A DNA stretch of 64,000 nucleotides from an uncultured Gemmatimonadota bacterium (GTDB taxonomy: Bacteria; Gemmatimonadota; Gemmatimonadetes; Gemmatimonadales; Gemmatimonadaceae), in NCBI GenBank assembly GCA_902825965.1, contig CADEDA010000004.1, forward strand, positions 47,498 through 111,497, read 5' to 3'. Positions 1 to 8,452 of this stretch are shown one piece after another. The translations under genes were made by a program, and so were the position numbers. The notes beneath the pieces are model-generated. The model searched no databases and was not told where the DNA came from. It was given only the letters and a program-made list of their open reading frames with translations. The number at the start of each line of letters is the position of its first letter. Positions within the stretch are counted from its first letter, which is position 1.

Positions 1-21
1 CCTCCCCCGTAGCCACTGTCG

Positions 22-2142
22 GTGAACACGTACATAATTGCGCCAATGGCGCGTTTGTCGACGGCGGGTCAATCGGCGGCCCTTTCCAAGGAACTCGCGG
101 ACTTCCTGATCGAGTTCTCGATCGGGCTGCACAAGAACGCCATCTACCCGCCGGGCCATCCGCTGCTCCAGGGCACGTCGGCCGAACTCTCGCGCCGACT
201 GGAGGCCCTTCTCAAGGACCGCCAGACGCTCTCGCTCGGCGTCGCACGGCACCAGTTGATCATCGAGGGCGTCGCGACCGAGGAGAACAATCCGGTGCTG
301 CGCGAACTCGCGTCGCGCCTGCATCGGCACCACCTCGGCGCGGTCAAGTTCACGCAGGGCATCAGCGAGGACGAGCTGATCCACATGCTCGCGACCGTGT
401 CGGTCGATTCCGGCCGCCTGCCGCGCCCGCTCGGCATGGAGGGGCCGGAGGTGCTCGCACAATGGGCGCACATCCGGCTCTTCCCCATGACGTTCCAGCA
501 GTTGCAGCTGCTGGACGAGGCACCGAGCGACACGCCCGAGGATCCGGACGACCAGATCCGCGCGGCCGGTGCGGGCAACCGGTCGGCGCAGCTGTGGATC
601 GGCCTGGCGCGCGCGGCGCTGGTCAAGCAGCTCGGCGACAAGGTGAGCGACGACGACGCGGAGTCGGTGGACCCCAAGCTCGTCGCCAAGGCCATCGAGG
701 AGACCAAGCGCGACACGGCGTACGACCAGGTCGTGGTCGGCTACATGCTGCAGATCGCCGAGGAACTGAAGGGCAAGAGCGGCAAGGAGAGCGCGGCGCT
801 CAAGAAGCGCGTGAGCTCGCTGCTGGGCACGCTCACCCCCGAGGCGCGCAAGCGCATCCTCGAGATGGGCGGCAACATGCGGCAGCGCAAGAAGTTCGTC
901 GCGGACGCGGCGCAGGGCATGGCAGCCGACGCCGTGATGGCGCTGGTGCGCGATGCGGCGGAGACCTCGGGGCAGGCGATCTCGCACTCGATGGTCCGCA
1001 TGCTCAACAAGATGGCGGCCAACGCCGAGTCGGAGTCGGACCGCGTGCGCACGCAGGCCGACGGCGCGCTGCGCGAGCAGGTGCAGCAGCTCATCGCCGG
1101 TTGGGAGCTCGAGGACCCCAACCCCGACGGCTACCGCGTCGCCCTCGAGAAGCTGTCGGCGCGCCAGGCGCGCTTCACCAATGTCGACAACCTGTATCCG
1201 ATCGAGCCGGAGCGGCTGATCGAGATGGGACTGGAGATCGAGACGCTGGGCGACCAGATGTGGCGCTCGGCGGACATGCTCGCCGGCCGCGGCGAGATCG
1301 TGCCGCTGCTCAACATGCTCGACGCGGCAAAGTCGTCGTGGATGCGCGAGGCGATCTGGCGGCACATCGCGACGCCGACGCGCCTGCGCGAGCTGCTCAC
1401 CACCGACCCCTTCCCGATGGCCGCACTCTCGCGCCTCGTGCCGCAGATGGGCATCGGGGCCGCGGAGCCGCTGCTCGACGCGATGGATGAGGCGACGGAC
1501 GACAAGACCAACGAGCGCTACATCGAGCTGCTGCAGCTCGTGGGCCCGGTGGCGGGTCCGGTGATCCTCGACCGCCTGCCGGGGCTGCGCTGGTCGCTGG
1601 TGCGGCCGTTGCTCGCGCTGCTGGGGCGCAACCCCGAGTGGAACAGCGGCTACGACCCCGCCCAGTGGCTCACGCATCCCGACGCGCTGGTGCGCCGCGA
1701 GGCGCTGCGCCAGCAGTTGCGTGCACCCGAGACGCGCGAGCTGGCGATCGTGCGTGCCCTCGCCGACGCGGATGAGGCCACGCTGCGGCTGGGCCTCGGG
1801 GCCGCGATGACCAACTGCCCGCGCGACGCGGCGGCGATGCTGCGCGTGCGCGCCGAGGACGAGACGATCAACGAGGACCTGCGCGCGCTCGGCGTGCGCG
1901 CGCTCGCGAGCCACCGCGCCGCGGATACCGCCGCCTGGCTCGCCGAGCGTGTGGTGCGGACGAGCAAGTTGTTGAAGCGTCCGACACTGGCCAGCAAGTC
2001 CCCGGTGATGCTCGCGGCCCTCGAAGGGCTCGCGACCCACTGGCGCAACGACAAGACCGCCAAGGACGCGATCGCGCTGGCCGCGTCGAGCAATGACCCC
2101 GAGATCCGCGGCGCCATCGCGACGCGTGGGAGCGCGACGTGA
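22..2142 (+). CDS. HEAT-like repeat protein of the c-di-GMP operon
   Basis: This 706-residue soluble protein has no family I can name with certainty. Residues about 25-125 form a compact domain with a Y-P-P-G-H-P motif and a hydrophobic L-I-I-E-G strand. The same pattern recurs at the N-terminus of the HD-GYP protein encoded next. From about residue 400 to the end there are repeated alpha-helical pairs rich in Leu, Ala and Arg that resemble HEAT/Armadillo repeats, suggesting a protein-protein scaffold. No signal peptide or membrane segment is visible. The start is GTG at 22; an in-frame ATG at 46 is equally possible because little upstream sequence is available. The stop overlaps the next start by four bases (GTGA), so translation of the two is probably coupled. 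A regulatory or scaffolding role for the phosphodiesterase and cyclase downstream is inferred from this arrangement only. Confidence 0.7.
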   Translation: MNTYIIAPMARLSTAGQSAALSKELADFLIEFSIGLHKNAIYPPGHPLLQGTSAELSRRLEALLKDRQTLSLGVARHQLIIEGVATEENNPVLRELASRLHRHHLGAVKFTQGISEDELIHMLATVSVDSGRLPRPLGMEGPEVLAQWAHIRLFPMTFQQLQLLDEAPSDTPEDPDDQIRAAGAGNRSAQLWIGLARAALVKQLGDKVSDDDAESVDPKLVAKAIEETKRDTAYDQVVVGYMLQIAEELKGKSGKESAALKKRVSSLLGTLTPEARKRILEMGGNMRQRKKFVADAAQGMAADAVMALVRDAAETSGQAISHSMVRMLNKMAANAESESDRVRTQADGALREQVQQLIAGWELEDPNPDGYRVALEKLSARQARFTNVDNLYPIEPERLIEMGLEIETLGDQMWRSADMLAGRGEIVPLLNMLDAAKSSWMREAIWRHIATPTRLRELLTTDPFPMAALSRLVPQMGIGAAEPLLDAMDEATDDKTNERYIELLQLVGPVAGPVILDRLPGLRWSLVRPLLALLGRNPEWNSGYDPAQWLTHPDALVRREALRQQLRAPETRELAIVRALADADEATLRLGLGAAMTNCPRDAAAMLRVRAEDETINEDLRALGVRALASHRAADTAAWLAERVVRTSKLLKRPTLASKSPVMLAALEGLATHWRNDKTAKDAIALAASSNDPEIRGAIATRGSAT

Positions 2143-3398
2143 GCGAGCCGGTCAACTTCCTCAATCGGTTCGCCAAGGCCCTCTCCACCATGGGGCTCTA
2201 CGGCGATGGGCACCCGGCCCGCGAGCGCGCGATCGATGACGCGTACGAGACGCTGCTGCGGCTGCAGGAGGACGATCGCCGGCCGCGGTTCAGCTTCCTC
2301 GGCCAGGACGTCGTGTACGGCGAGATGGCGATGCGCGAGATGGGCGACTGGGACTGGGGACTCCGCCTTGCGAACGCCGGCGTGCAGCGCATCGAGTTCG
2401 AGATGGGCACGAGCCGGGACGAGTTCGAGGTCTTCCTGGGCGAGGTGGTCGCGCGGCTCACGCTGCAGGCCATCGACAGCAGCACCCGCAGCCCCGAGCG
2501 GCGGTCCACCATCAAGTTCGGCGCGATCGGCGTGAAGGGCTCGGACGACACCGTGCGGCCGGTGGAGCAGATCGTCGTCCCCACGGCGTCGGTGACCTAC
2601 TCGCTCAACGACGAGGCCGAGGCGATCCGCTGGATGCACGAGGAGGTGCAGTCGCGCGGTGAGCTGCCGCTCGACGAGGCGGAGAGCGTGGTGCGCAACC
2701 TCGCCGTCGCGATGCACGGCGACCAGAACATCGTGATACCACTGCTGCAGCTGAAGGAATTCGACCAGTACACCACGACGCACTCGCTGAATGTGAGCGT
2801 GCTCACCATGGCGCTCGCCGAATGGATGGGCATGAGTGCCCGTGACGTGCGTGCGTTCGGGGTGGCAGGCTTGTTGCATGACCTCGGCAAGGTGCGGATC
2901 CCCAAGGAAGTGCTCACCAAGCCGGGCAAGCTCACGGACGACGAGTGGATGATCATGCGCAAGCATCCGGTGGATGGCGCGAAGATCATCTATGAGAGCG
3001 ACCGCGACCTCGACCTGGCCGCCGCCGTCGCGTACGAACACCATATCATGGTGAACGGCGAGGGGTATCCGCGCCGGCACTTCCAGCGCGGGGTACACTC
3101 GGCCAGCAAGCTCGTGCACGTCTGCGATGTGTATGATGCGTTGCGCACCAATCGTCCGTACCGCCCGGCCTGGGACTCGGAGAAGGTGCTTTCGCACATC
3201 GAGAAGGGCGCAGGGCCGGACTTCGACCTCGAGTCCGCCACCGCGTTCATCGCCATGATGCGGAACTGGGAGCCGCGCCTGGCCGTGGTGGACGACAAGA
3301 CCAGCTTCACCATCGGCACCCCAGCGGCGTCCGCGCCCGCGTCCGCGTCCGCGCCCGCGTCCGACAGCCCCACCCCGCCCCCGGGAGGCTCGACATGA
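2139..3398 (+). CDS. HD-GYP domain cyclic-di-GMP phosphodiesterase
   Basis: The C-terminal half (about residues 195-365) is an HD-GYP domain, the metal-dependent phosphohydrolase family that degrades c-di-GMP. The first metal-site His is in T-H-S-L-N (residue 215). The HD pair is at 247-248 in L-L-H-D-L-G-K, an E-H-H lies at 300-302, and N-G-E-G-Y-P gives the GYP signature at 309-311. Residues 5-105 carry the same N-terminal domain as the upstream protein (Y-G-D-G-H-P here). The last 25 residues are an Ala/Ser/Pro tail. There is no transmembrane segment, so the enzyme should be cytoplasmic. It starts at GTG 2139 inside the previous stop, and its own stop is shared with the next ATG (ATGA). 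All catalytic landmarks are present, so activity is likely; partner and input signal are unknown. Confidence 0.93.
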   Translation: MSEPVNFLNRFAKALSTMGLYGDGHPARERAIDDAYETLLRLQEDDRRPRFSFLGQDVVYGEMAMREMGDWDWGLRLANAGVQRIEFEMGTSRDEFEVFLGEVVARLTLQAIDSSTRSPERRSTIKFGAIGVKGSDDTVRPVEQIVVPTASVTYSLNDEAEAIRWMHEEVQSRGELPLDEAESVVRNLAVAMHGDQNIVIPLLQLKEFDQYTTTHSLNVSVLTMALAEWMGMSARDVRAFGVAGLLHDLGKVRIPKEVLTKPGKLTDDEWMIMRKHPVDGAKIIYESDRDLDLAAAVAYEHHIMVNGEGYPRRHFQRGVHSASKLVHVCDVYDALRTNRPYRPAWDSEKVLSHIEKGAGPDFDLESATAFIAMMRNWEPRLAVVDDKTSFTIGTPAASAPASASAPASDSPTPPPGGST

Positions 3399-4285
3399 GC
3401 CCGCAACGCTTCCGCTCCCTCGACGACCCCGAGGCCCTGCGCTCGCTCGTGCGCAACCTGCGCGAGGCGATCTACATCACCAACGCCCGCGGCGACATCC
3501 TCGATGCCAACCCCGCGTTCTTCACGCTGCTCGGTGTGCGCTCGCTCGCCGACCTGCAGCAGTACGGCGCCAACGAGCTGGTGGTGGACCCCTCGCGACG
3601 CCTGCAGCAGATGGAGATCCTGGAGCGCGACGGCTACGTGCGGGACTTCGAGTTGCAACTGGTGCGGCCCGACGGCGGCCTGCTCACGGTGCTCGACTCG
3701 CTCTACGCGGTGCGCGACACGGTGAACGACGAGATGCTCTATCACGGCGTGTTGGTGGACATCTCGCAGCGCAAGCGCATGGAGGAGGAGCTGCGCCAGC
3801 AGTCGATGCGCGACCCGCTCACCGGCTGCTTCAACCGTCGGTACCTCGCCGAGATCGACGAGGAGATGAGCCGCAGCGACGGCACCTGGGGCTGCCTGTT
3901 CATCGACATCGACCACTTCAAGCACTACAACGACACGCACGGCCACCAGATGGGCGACAACACGCTCATCCGCATGAGCCGATTCCTCATGCGGCAGGTG
4001 CGCGCCGAGGAGCCGGTGGTGCGTGTGGGCGGCGACGAGTTCGTGATCGTGATGCGCGGCGCGAGCGAGGCGCAGACCATGATGGTCGCGCAGCGCATGC
4101 AGGCCGCGGCGCTGCGTACGGCGCCGGTGCCGTTCTCGCTGGGCTGGGCCGCCCGCACCTCGTCCGAGAACCTCATGAACACCATGCACCGGGCCGACCA
4201 GAACCTGCTGGCCGTGCGGGTGATCGAGCGCACTCCCACCCGGATCACCGGGGCCATCCCCCGCGAGGACGACCAGCGGACCTGA
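3395..4285 (+). CDS. PAS-GGDEF diguanylate cyclase
   Basis: This 296-residue cytoplasmic sensor-cyclase has a PAS domain at about 15-125, ending in the usual D-I-S-Q-R-K linker, then a GGDEF domain from D-P-L-T-G (140) onward. The active-site loop G-G-D-E-F is at 212-216. The metal and guanine-binding motif D-I-D-H-F-K...N-D...G-H-Q-M-G-D at 171-188 is intact, so it should make c-di-GMP from two GTP. Asp188, replaced by Ser in the Hypr cGAMP synthases, is conserved, which argues against cGAMP production. The autoinhibitory site five residues before GGDEF reads R-A-E-E (203-206) rather than RxxD, so product inhibition may be weakened. The start overlaps the HD-GYP stop by four bases, so opposing enzymes are made from one coupled message. 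Confidence 0.95.
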   Translation: MSPQRFRSLDDPEALRSLVRNLREAIYITNARGDILDANPAFFTLLGVRSLADLQQYGANELVVDPSRRLQQMEILERDGYVRDFELQLVRPDGGLLTVLDSLYAVRDTVNDEMLYHGVLVDISQRKRMEEELRQQSMRDPLTGCFNRRYLAEIDEEMSRSDGTWGCLFIDIDHFKHYNDTHGHQMGDNTLIRMSRFLMRQVRAEEPVVRVGGDEFVIVMRGASEAQTMMVAQRMQAAALRTAPVPFSLGWAARTSSENLMNTMHRADQNLLAVRVIERTPTRITGAIPREDDQRT

Positions 4286-4340
4286 TGTGCAAGTTCCGGC
4301 GCGGCCGGCGTCTCCTCGGTGACCCTGACCGGGAGACCCC

Positions 4341-6626
4341 GTGTTCCGCGTGTTCCGTTCGATCGCGCTGTTCCCCCTGCTCGCCACCGTGGCGGGCGCC
4401 CAAGAGATCGATCGCGTCATCCCCTGCGAGACGCGCACCTGCATCCAGGCCCCCTGCCCACAGCCGCCCTGCCCGGTGCGCGGCGGCGTGGAGCGCAGCG
4501 CGCGCGAGGTGACGGTCACGCTCGAGGGGCGGGTGCTGCGCTACGAGGTCACCGAACGCTGGACCAACCGCGGCCGCGCCATCGGTGAGGCCGACTACGT
4601 GCTGCCGCTGCCCCGCGGGGCGGCGTTCGAGGATCTCGCGCTCGAGATCGACGGCGAGATGGTCACCGGCGAGGCGCTCGCGGCCGGGGAGGCGCGGCGC
4701 ATCTACGAGGAGATCGTGCGCCGGCAGCGCGATCCCGCCCTGGTGGAATGGATGGGACTCGGCGTGCTCCGCACCCGCATCTTCCCCATCCAGCCCGGCG
4801 AGACGCGCACCGTCACCGTGCGCTTCCGGGCCGTGGCCGAGCGCGAGGGGGATGCCCTGCGCGTGGACGTGCCGGCACCTCGTGGCCAAGGAACCGCGAG
4901 CGGAACCGCGCTGATGTTGCGCACGCCGGCCGGCGACGGCTACGGCGAGGCGTGGTCACCCACGCATCGCGTCGAGACGCGATTGGATCGGCGCGGCGGT
5001 GGTGAGCGTCGGGTGGCGCTGGTGGAGGATGCCTCGGGCACCGTCACGTTGCTGGTGCCCGTGCGGGATGCGTCGCGCGCGGCCATCTCGGTGCTCACGC
5101 ATGCGCCGAGCGACGACGAGGGGTATGCGCTCATCACGCTCGCGCCGCCGGCCGTGACCCGCCGGGCGACCGCGCGCGACGTGACGTTCGTGATGGACGT
5201 CTCGGGGTCGATGGCCGGCACCAAGCTCGAGCAGGCCAAGGCTGCGGGTCGGCAGCTGCTCAACTCGCTCTCGGCGCAGGACCGGTTCCGTGTGATCGCG
5301 TTCTCCAACGACGTGGAGGAGTTCGCGGAGGGATGGACGAATGCCAACGGGGCCGCGCGCGCCCGCGCGACGGCGTGGATCGAGGACCTCCGGGCGACCG
5401 GCGGCACCAACATCGCGGGAGCGCTCGAACGCGCGCTCGAGGTGGCGAGTGGGGCGGAGCGCCTGGCGCTCGTGCTCTTCATGACCGACGGCGCGCCCAC
5501 CGTGGGGGAACGCCGGAGCGAGCGCCTCGCGGCGCGCGCGTCGGAGTTGCGCGGGGCCCGGCGCGTGTTCACCTTCGGCTTGGGTGCCGACGTCAACGCC
5601 TCGTTGCTCGAACAGGTGGCGCTCGATGGCGCCGGCACCGCGCACTTCGTGCGCCCGGAGGAGGATGTGGAGCGCGTGGTGGGGGTGGTCGCGCAGCGTC
5701 TGACGCGTCCTGTGGCGACGAACCTCAAGGTCCGCGCCAGCGGCGTGCAGCTGCATGCCGTGCAGCCTGCCGGCCAGCTCGACCTCTTCGCCGGGCAGGA
5801 ACTCACCGTGCTCGCGCGCTACCGTCGCAGCCACGGCGGCTTCGGCAGCGGCCTCGGCGGCGGCGCCGTGACCGGTCGCATCACCATCACCGGCGAGTCC
5901 GCCGATGGACCGGTGACGTGGACGTCCAACGCGGCCTTCCCCGCGCGTCGCAGTGCCGATGCGTTCGTGGGCCGGCTGTGGGCGACGCAGCGCGTGGGCT
6001 GGCTCAGCGCCGAACGCCGCAAGCACGGCGCCTCGCAGGAGGTCGATCAGGAGATCCGCATGCTCGGCGAACGCTGGGGCATCCCGACCGAGTTGACGTC
6101 GTATCTGGTGCGCGAGCCGGGCATGGCGCGGCAGAACGTGCAGGATGTCGGCCGGCGCGCGCAGCCGGCGCGTGACCGTGGTGACGTGGGCAGCGCGTTG
6201 AACTCGACGGTGGTCACCGGCGTCGCGCCGGCGCCGGCGGGTGCCGCGTCCGGAGCCCCGGCGACGGCGTCGAGCGACTTCGAACGCGCGAAGGCCGCGG
6301 CCGAGATGCGGAGCGCACGCTCGCTGGCCGACGTGGCGCGGCGCGAGGAGGACGGGAGCCGTCGCGTGGGCAGCCGCAGCTTCGTGCGCCGCGACAGCAG
6401 CTGGGTGGACCTGCGGCCGGCGGCTGCGGGGGCACGCACGGTGACCGTGATCGCGTACTCGCCGGCGTACTTCGCGCTCATCGAGCGCATCGCGGACCTG
6501 CGCGAGGTGTTCGCACTCGGCGAGCGGGTGGAGGTGCACGGGCGCGCCGTGACGCTGCGCGTGGCGGCGGACGGCGTGAAGACGCTGGACGCGGCGGCGC
6601 TCGCCGCCATCACCCGCGACTGGTAG
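4341..6626 (+). CDS. VIT and vWA domain exported protein
   Basis: This 761-residue protein has an N-terminal signal peptide (residues 1-20, ending V-A-G-A-Q), a Cys-containing spacer, a VIT domain (about 50-170, with Y-V-L-P-L-P) and a von Willebrand A domain. The metal-ion-dependent adhesion site D-V-S-G-S is near residue 286, with the supporting T-G-G-T-N and M-T-D-G-A elements about 67 and 95 residues later. VIT-vWA proteins of Gram-negative bacteria are exported and bind partners through the metal site; the specific ligand is not known. Positions about 500-515 are Gly-rich and 640-700 look disordered. The start GTG at 4341 sits eight bases after GGGAG. The ECF sigma gene follows after 16 bases, so the three may be one transcript. 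Confidence 0.85.
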   Translation: MFRVFRSIALFPLLATVAGAQEIDRVIPCETRTCIQAPCPQPPCPVRGGVERSAREVTVTLEGRVLRYEVTERWTNRGRAIGEADYVLPLPRGAAFEDLALEIDGEMVTGEALAAGEARRIYEEIVRRQRDPALVEWMGLGVLRTRIFPIQPGETRTVTVRFRAVAEREGDALRVDVPAPRGQGTASGTALMLRTPAGDGYGEAWSPTHRVETRLDRRGGGERRVALVEDASGTVTLLVPVRDASRAAISVLTHAPSDDEGYALITLAPPAVTRRATARDVTFVMDVSGSMAGTKLEQAKAAGRQLLNSLSAQDRFRVIAFSNDVEEFAEGWTNANGAARARATAWIEDLRATGGTNIAGALERALEVASGAERLALVLFMTDGAPTVGERRSERLAARASELRGARRVFTFGLGADVNASLLEQVALDGAGTAHFVRPEEDVERVVGVVAQRLTRPVATNLKVRASGVQLHAVQPAGQLDLFAGQELTVLARYRRSHGGFGSGLGGGAVTGRITITGESADGPVTWTSNAAFPARRSADAFVGRLWATQRVGWLSAERRKHGASQEVDQEIRMLGERWGIPTELTSYLVREPGMARQNVQDVGRRAQPARDRGDVGSALNSTVVTGVAPAPAGAASGAPATASSDFERAKAAAEMRSARSLADVARREEDGSRRVGSRSFVRRDSSWVDLRPAAAGARTVTVIAYSPAYFALIERIADLREVFALGERVEVHGRAVTLRVAADGVKTLDAAALAAITRDW

Positions 6627-6642
6627 TCGAGGCGTAGCCGCC

Positions 6643-7179
6643 GTGGACCAAGGACAGCTCGCCGAACGTCTCTTCCGCGAGTACAACACCACGCTCGTAC
6701 GGTATCTCACCCGTCGGCTGGGTGACCGCGACTGGGCGGAGGAGATCGCGCAAGAGACGTTCGTCCGGGCCCTGCGGCAGGAGGCGATCGTGAACGAGCG
6801 CTCGTGGGTGTTCGCGGTGGCGCACAACCTCGTGCGCGACGGGGCGCGGCGTGACGCGCGGAATCGTCGGCACCTGGAGTTGTTGGCCGCCGAGGAGCGC
6901 GAGGCGCAGGTGCCCGACGTGGAATCGACGATGGAGGCCGCGCAGGAGCGCGCCCGGGAACGCAGTGCGGCGCGCAAGGCGCTGGACGCCTTGAGCGAGA
7001 AGGACCGACAGGCGCTGTTGCTGAAGGAGGAAGGGCTCGACTATGGCGAGATCGCCGCGGTGATCGGGATCGAGAAGAGTTCGGTGGGCACGACATTGTC
7101 GCGGGCGCGCAAGCGACTCGCTGAGGTCTATGAGGCGCAGCAGCACGCGCGCCGCGGAGGGTCGCATGCAGCATCCTGA
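6643..7179 (+). CDS. ECF RNA polymerase sigma factor
   Basis: At 178 residues this has the size and two-domain plan of an extracytoplasmic-function sigma-70. Region 2 is at about 8-75 (L-F-R-E-Y-N then the acidic W-A-E-E-I-A-Q-E-T-F core-binding stretch). Region 4 is at about 120-170 (L-S-E-K-D-R-Q-A-L-L, then a helix-turn-helix including Y-G-E-I-A-A-V-I-G and the recognition helix S-S-V-G-T-T-L-S-R-A-R-K-R-L). It would direct polymerase to a stress or envelope regulon. The start is GTG 6643. The gene overlaps the following putative anti-sigma gene by 14 bases, the usual arrangement for a sigma factor held inactive by a co-translated membrane partner. Confidence 0.93.
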   Translation: MDQGQLAERLFREYNTTLVRYLTRRLGDRDWAEEIAQETFVRALRQEAIVNERSWVFAVAHNLVRDGARRDARNRRHLELLAAEEREAQVPDVESTMEAAQERARERSAARKALDALSEKDRQALLLKEEGLDYGEIAAVIGIEKSSVGTTLSRARKRLAEVYEAQQHARRGGSHAAS

Positions 7180-8224
7180 CGACGGACTGATCCACGCCTG
7201 GCTCGACGGCGAGCTCGACGCCGAGGAGTCGGCGCGTGTGGAGCGATTGGTGGCCGAGGACGCGGCGTGGGCGGCGGCGGCGGCCGAGGCGCGCGGCTTG
7301 GTGGCGGCGAGTGCGCGGATCCTGCGGGCGTTGGACGAGGTGCCGGGCGATGTCATCCCCAGGCCGGGGGGCGCGGCAGCGTCGGACAGTCCGCGGGTGA
7401 CGCCTGGTGTCGCGGGTCGCGGTCGTGTGTTGCGCCCGTGGATGAAGGTCGCGGCCGGTGTCGTGTTGGTGGTGGGCGTCTGGTCGGCGATCCCCGGTGG
7501 ATTCTCCGCGCCGGCGCCGGCGTCGGCGCCCGAGACAGCGCTCCTGGCGACGTCCGAGCCGACACCTGAGCCCACAGCTCAACTGACACCTCAATCGACA
7601 CCTCAACCGACATCGGCCGACTCACCGCCGCGTGCCGCGACGAAGGTCGCGGCAGCGGGGTCGGCGCACCGCGAGGCGTCGCGGGAGCGTGATCGTCCGG
7701 ACGCGCTGCGCGATGTGGTGGTGACGGGCGTGACGTCGTCCGCCGCGGGATCGACGGGTGCGACGTCCGAAGAGCGCTCAGCGGAGCGCTCAGCGGAGCG
7801 CGTTGCGGAGCGCTCAGTGGCAGAGCGGCTCAATCGCTCGCGAGCGGAGACGGCCGGCCTCGGCGGCGTTGCACCGGTGGCAGCGCCGACCTCTGCGGCG
7901 CCGGCTGCACTGACTGCCGCGCCACGTGCCGCACTGTCGTCGCAGCGAGACGCCTCTGGGCCGCCGACCGCGGATGCCGTGGATGCACCGCGTCTCATCG
8001 GATGCTGGCGCACGATGACAACGGCGCTGGCGGATTCAGTGCTGGTGTCGCCGCAGATCGTGCGGCAGTCGGGTGACACGCTGGTGATCGCGATCTCGGC
8101 GCGCGGTGCCGCGGCGACGGTGCTGCGGCAAGGTGAGGCCGTGCTGCGCGGGACGGCGGTGGATGCGGCGGGCAAGGCGACCGCGTTCCGGGGGGTGCGG
8201 GTGGCGTGTCCGCGGGGCCGATAG
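7166..8224 (+). CDS. Membrane anti-sigma factor with repeat-rich periplasmic region
   Basis: The start ATG at 7166 was chosen because GGAGG precedes it by five bases and the reading begins with M-Q-H-P-D-D; this overlaps the sigma gene. Residues 1-75 form a short helical domain beginning with H-A-W-L-D-G-E-L-D, typical of anti-sigma N-termini, but no His-Cys-Cys zinc motif is present. One membrane helix follows at about 95-113. The rest would lie in the periplasm: a Pro/Thr repeat segment (about 130-155), an Ala-Glu-Arg-Ser repeat segment (about 200-216) and a compact C-terminal domain with L-I-G-C-W-R. The repeats are also visible at DNA level. Function as anti-sigma is inferred from position and N-terminal domain. 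Confidence 0.8.
   Translation: MQHPDDGLIHAWLDGELDAEESARVERLVAEDAAWAAAAAEARGLVAASARILRALDEVPGDVIPRPGGAAASDSPRVTPGVAGRGRVLRPWMKVAAGVVLVVGVWSAIPGGFSAPAPASAPETALLATSEPTPEPTAQLTPQSTPQPTSADSPPRAATKVAAAGSAHREASRERDRPDALRDVVVTGVTSSAAGSTGATSEERSAERSAERVAERSVAERLNRSRAETAGLGGVAPVAAPTSAAPAALTAAPRAALSSQRDASGPPTADAVDAPRLIGCWRTMTTALADSVLVSPQIVRQSGDTLVIAISARGAAATVLRQGEAVLRGTAVDAAGKATAFRGVRVACPRGR
7770..7821 (+). repeat. 12-bp tandem repeat inside the anti-sigma gene
   Basis: The unit GCGGAGCGCTCA is repeated about four times, with the third copy diverged to end in CGTT. The 12-base period keeps frame and encodes repeated A-E-R-S. The core AGCGCT is itself a palindrome. Length change by slippage would alter the periplasmic linker without a frameshift. 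Confidence 0.8.
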
Positions 8225-8234
8225 AACGATCTGC

Positions 8235-8254
8235 TTTCGCCACGCGTGGCGAAA
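8235..8254. promoter_or_regulatory. Perfect 20-bp palindrome after the anti-sigma gene
   Basis: TTTCGCCACGCGTGGCGAAA reads identically on both strands with no spacer and lies ten bases after the anti-sigma stop. With no loop and no T-tract it is a poor intrinsic terminator. A dimeric repressor operator or protein-binding site for the RHS gene downstream is more likely. This is inference from symmetry alone. Confidence 0.55.
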
Positions 8255-8279
8255 CATCACCAGCGAGGCACCGACCCTC

Positions 8280-8312
8280 TTGGGCGCCCAATTGGCGCCC
8301 AATGGGCGCCCA
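8280..8312. promoter_or_regulatory. Three phased GGCGCC palindromes upstream of the RHS gene
   Basis: GGCGCC cores occur at 8283-8288, 8294-8299 and 8305-8310, exactly 11 bases apart, each embedded in a near-perfect palindrome (TTGGGCGCCCAA for the first). Spacing of one helical turn puts all three on the same DNA face, as expected for cooperative binding of a symmetric regulator. The rest of 8225-8452 shows no other gene or clear hairpin. Confidence 0.5.
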
Positions 8313-8452
8313 CGACGCGAACGATCTCTCCAGCGAGACTCGCAACCTGCTGTGAAATAGCGACTTACGTCAGACGGCGGAGCGGCACGCTCGATGCCTA
8401 GTGGTCACGCGGAAGTTGACGCCATTCATCACCGCGTGTTCCGGAGGTCCGT

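Noticed and set aside
3395-4285. GGDEF protein as the local cGAMP synthase for the riboswitch
   Set aside because: The guanine-contacting Asp188 is retained and the signature of Hypr enzymes (Ser at this position) is absent, so it should make c-di-GMP.
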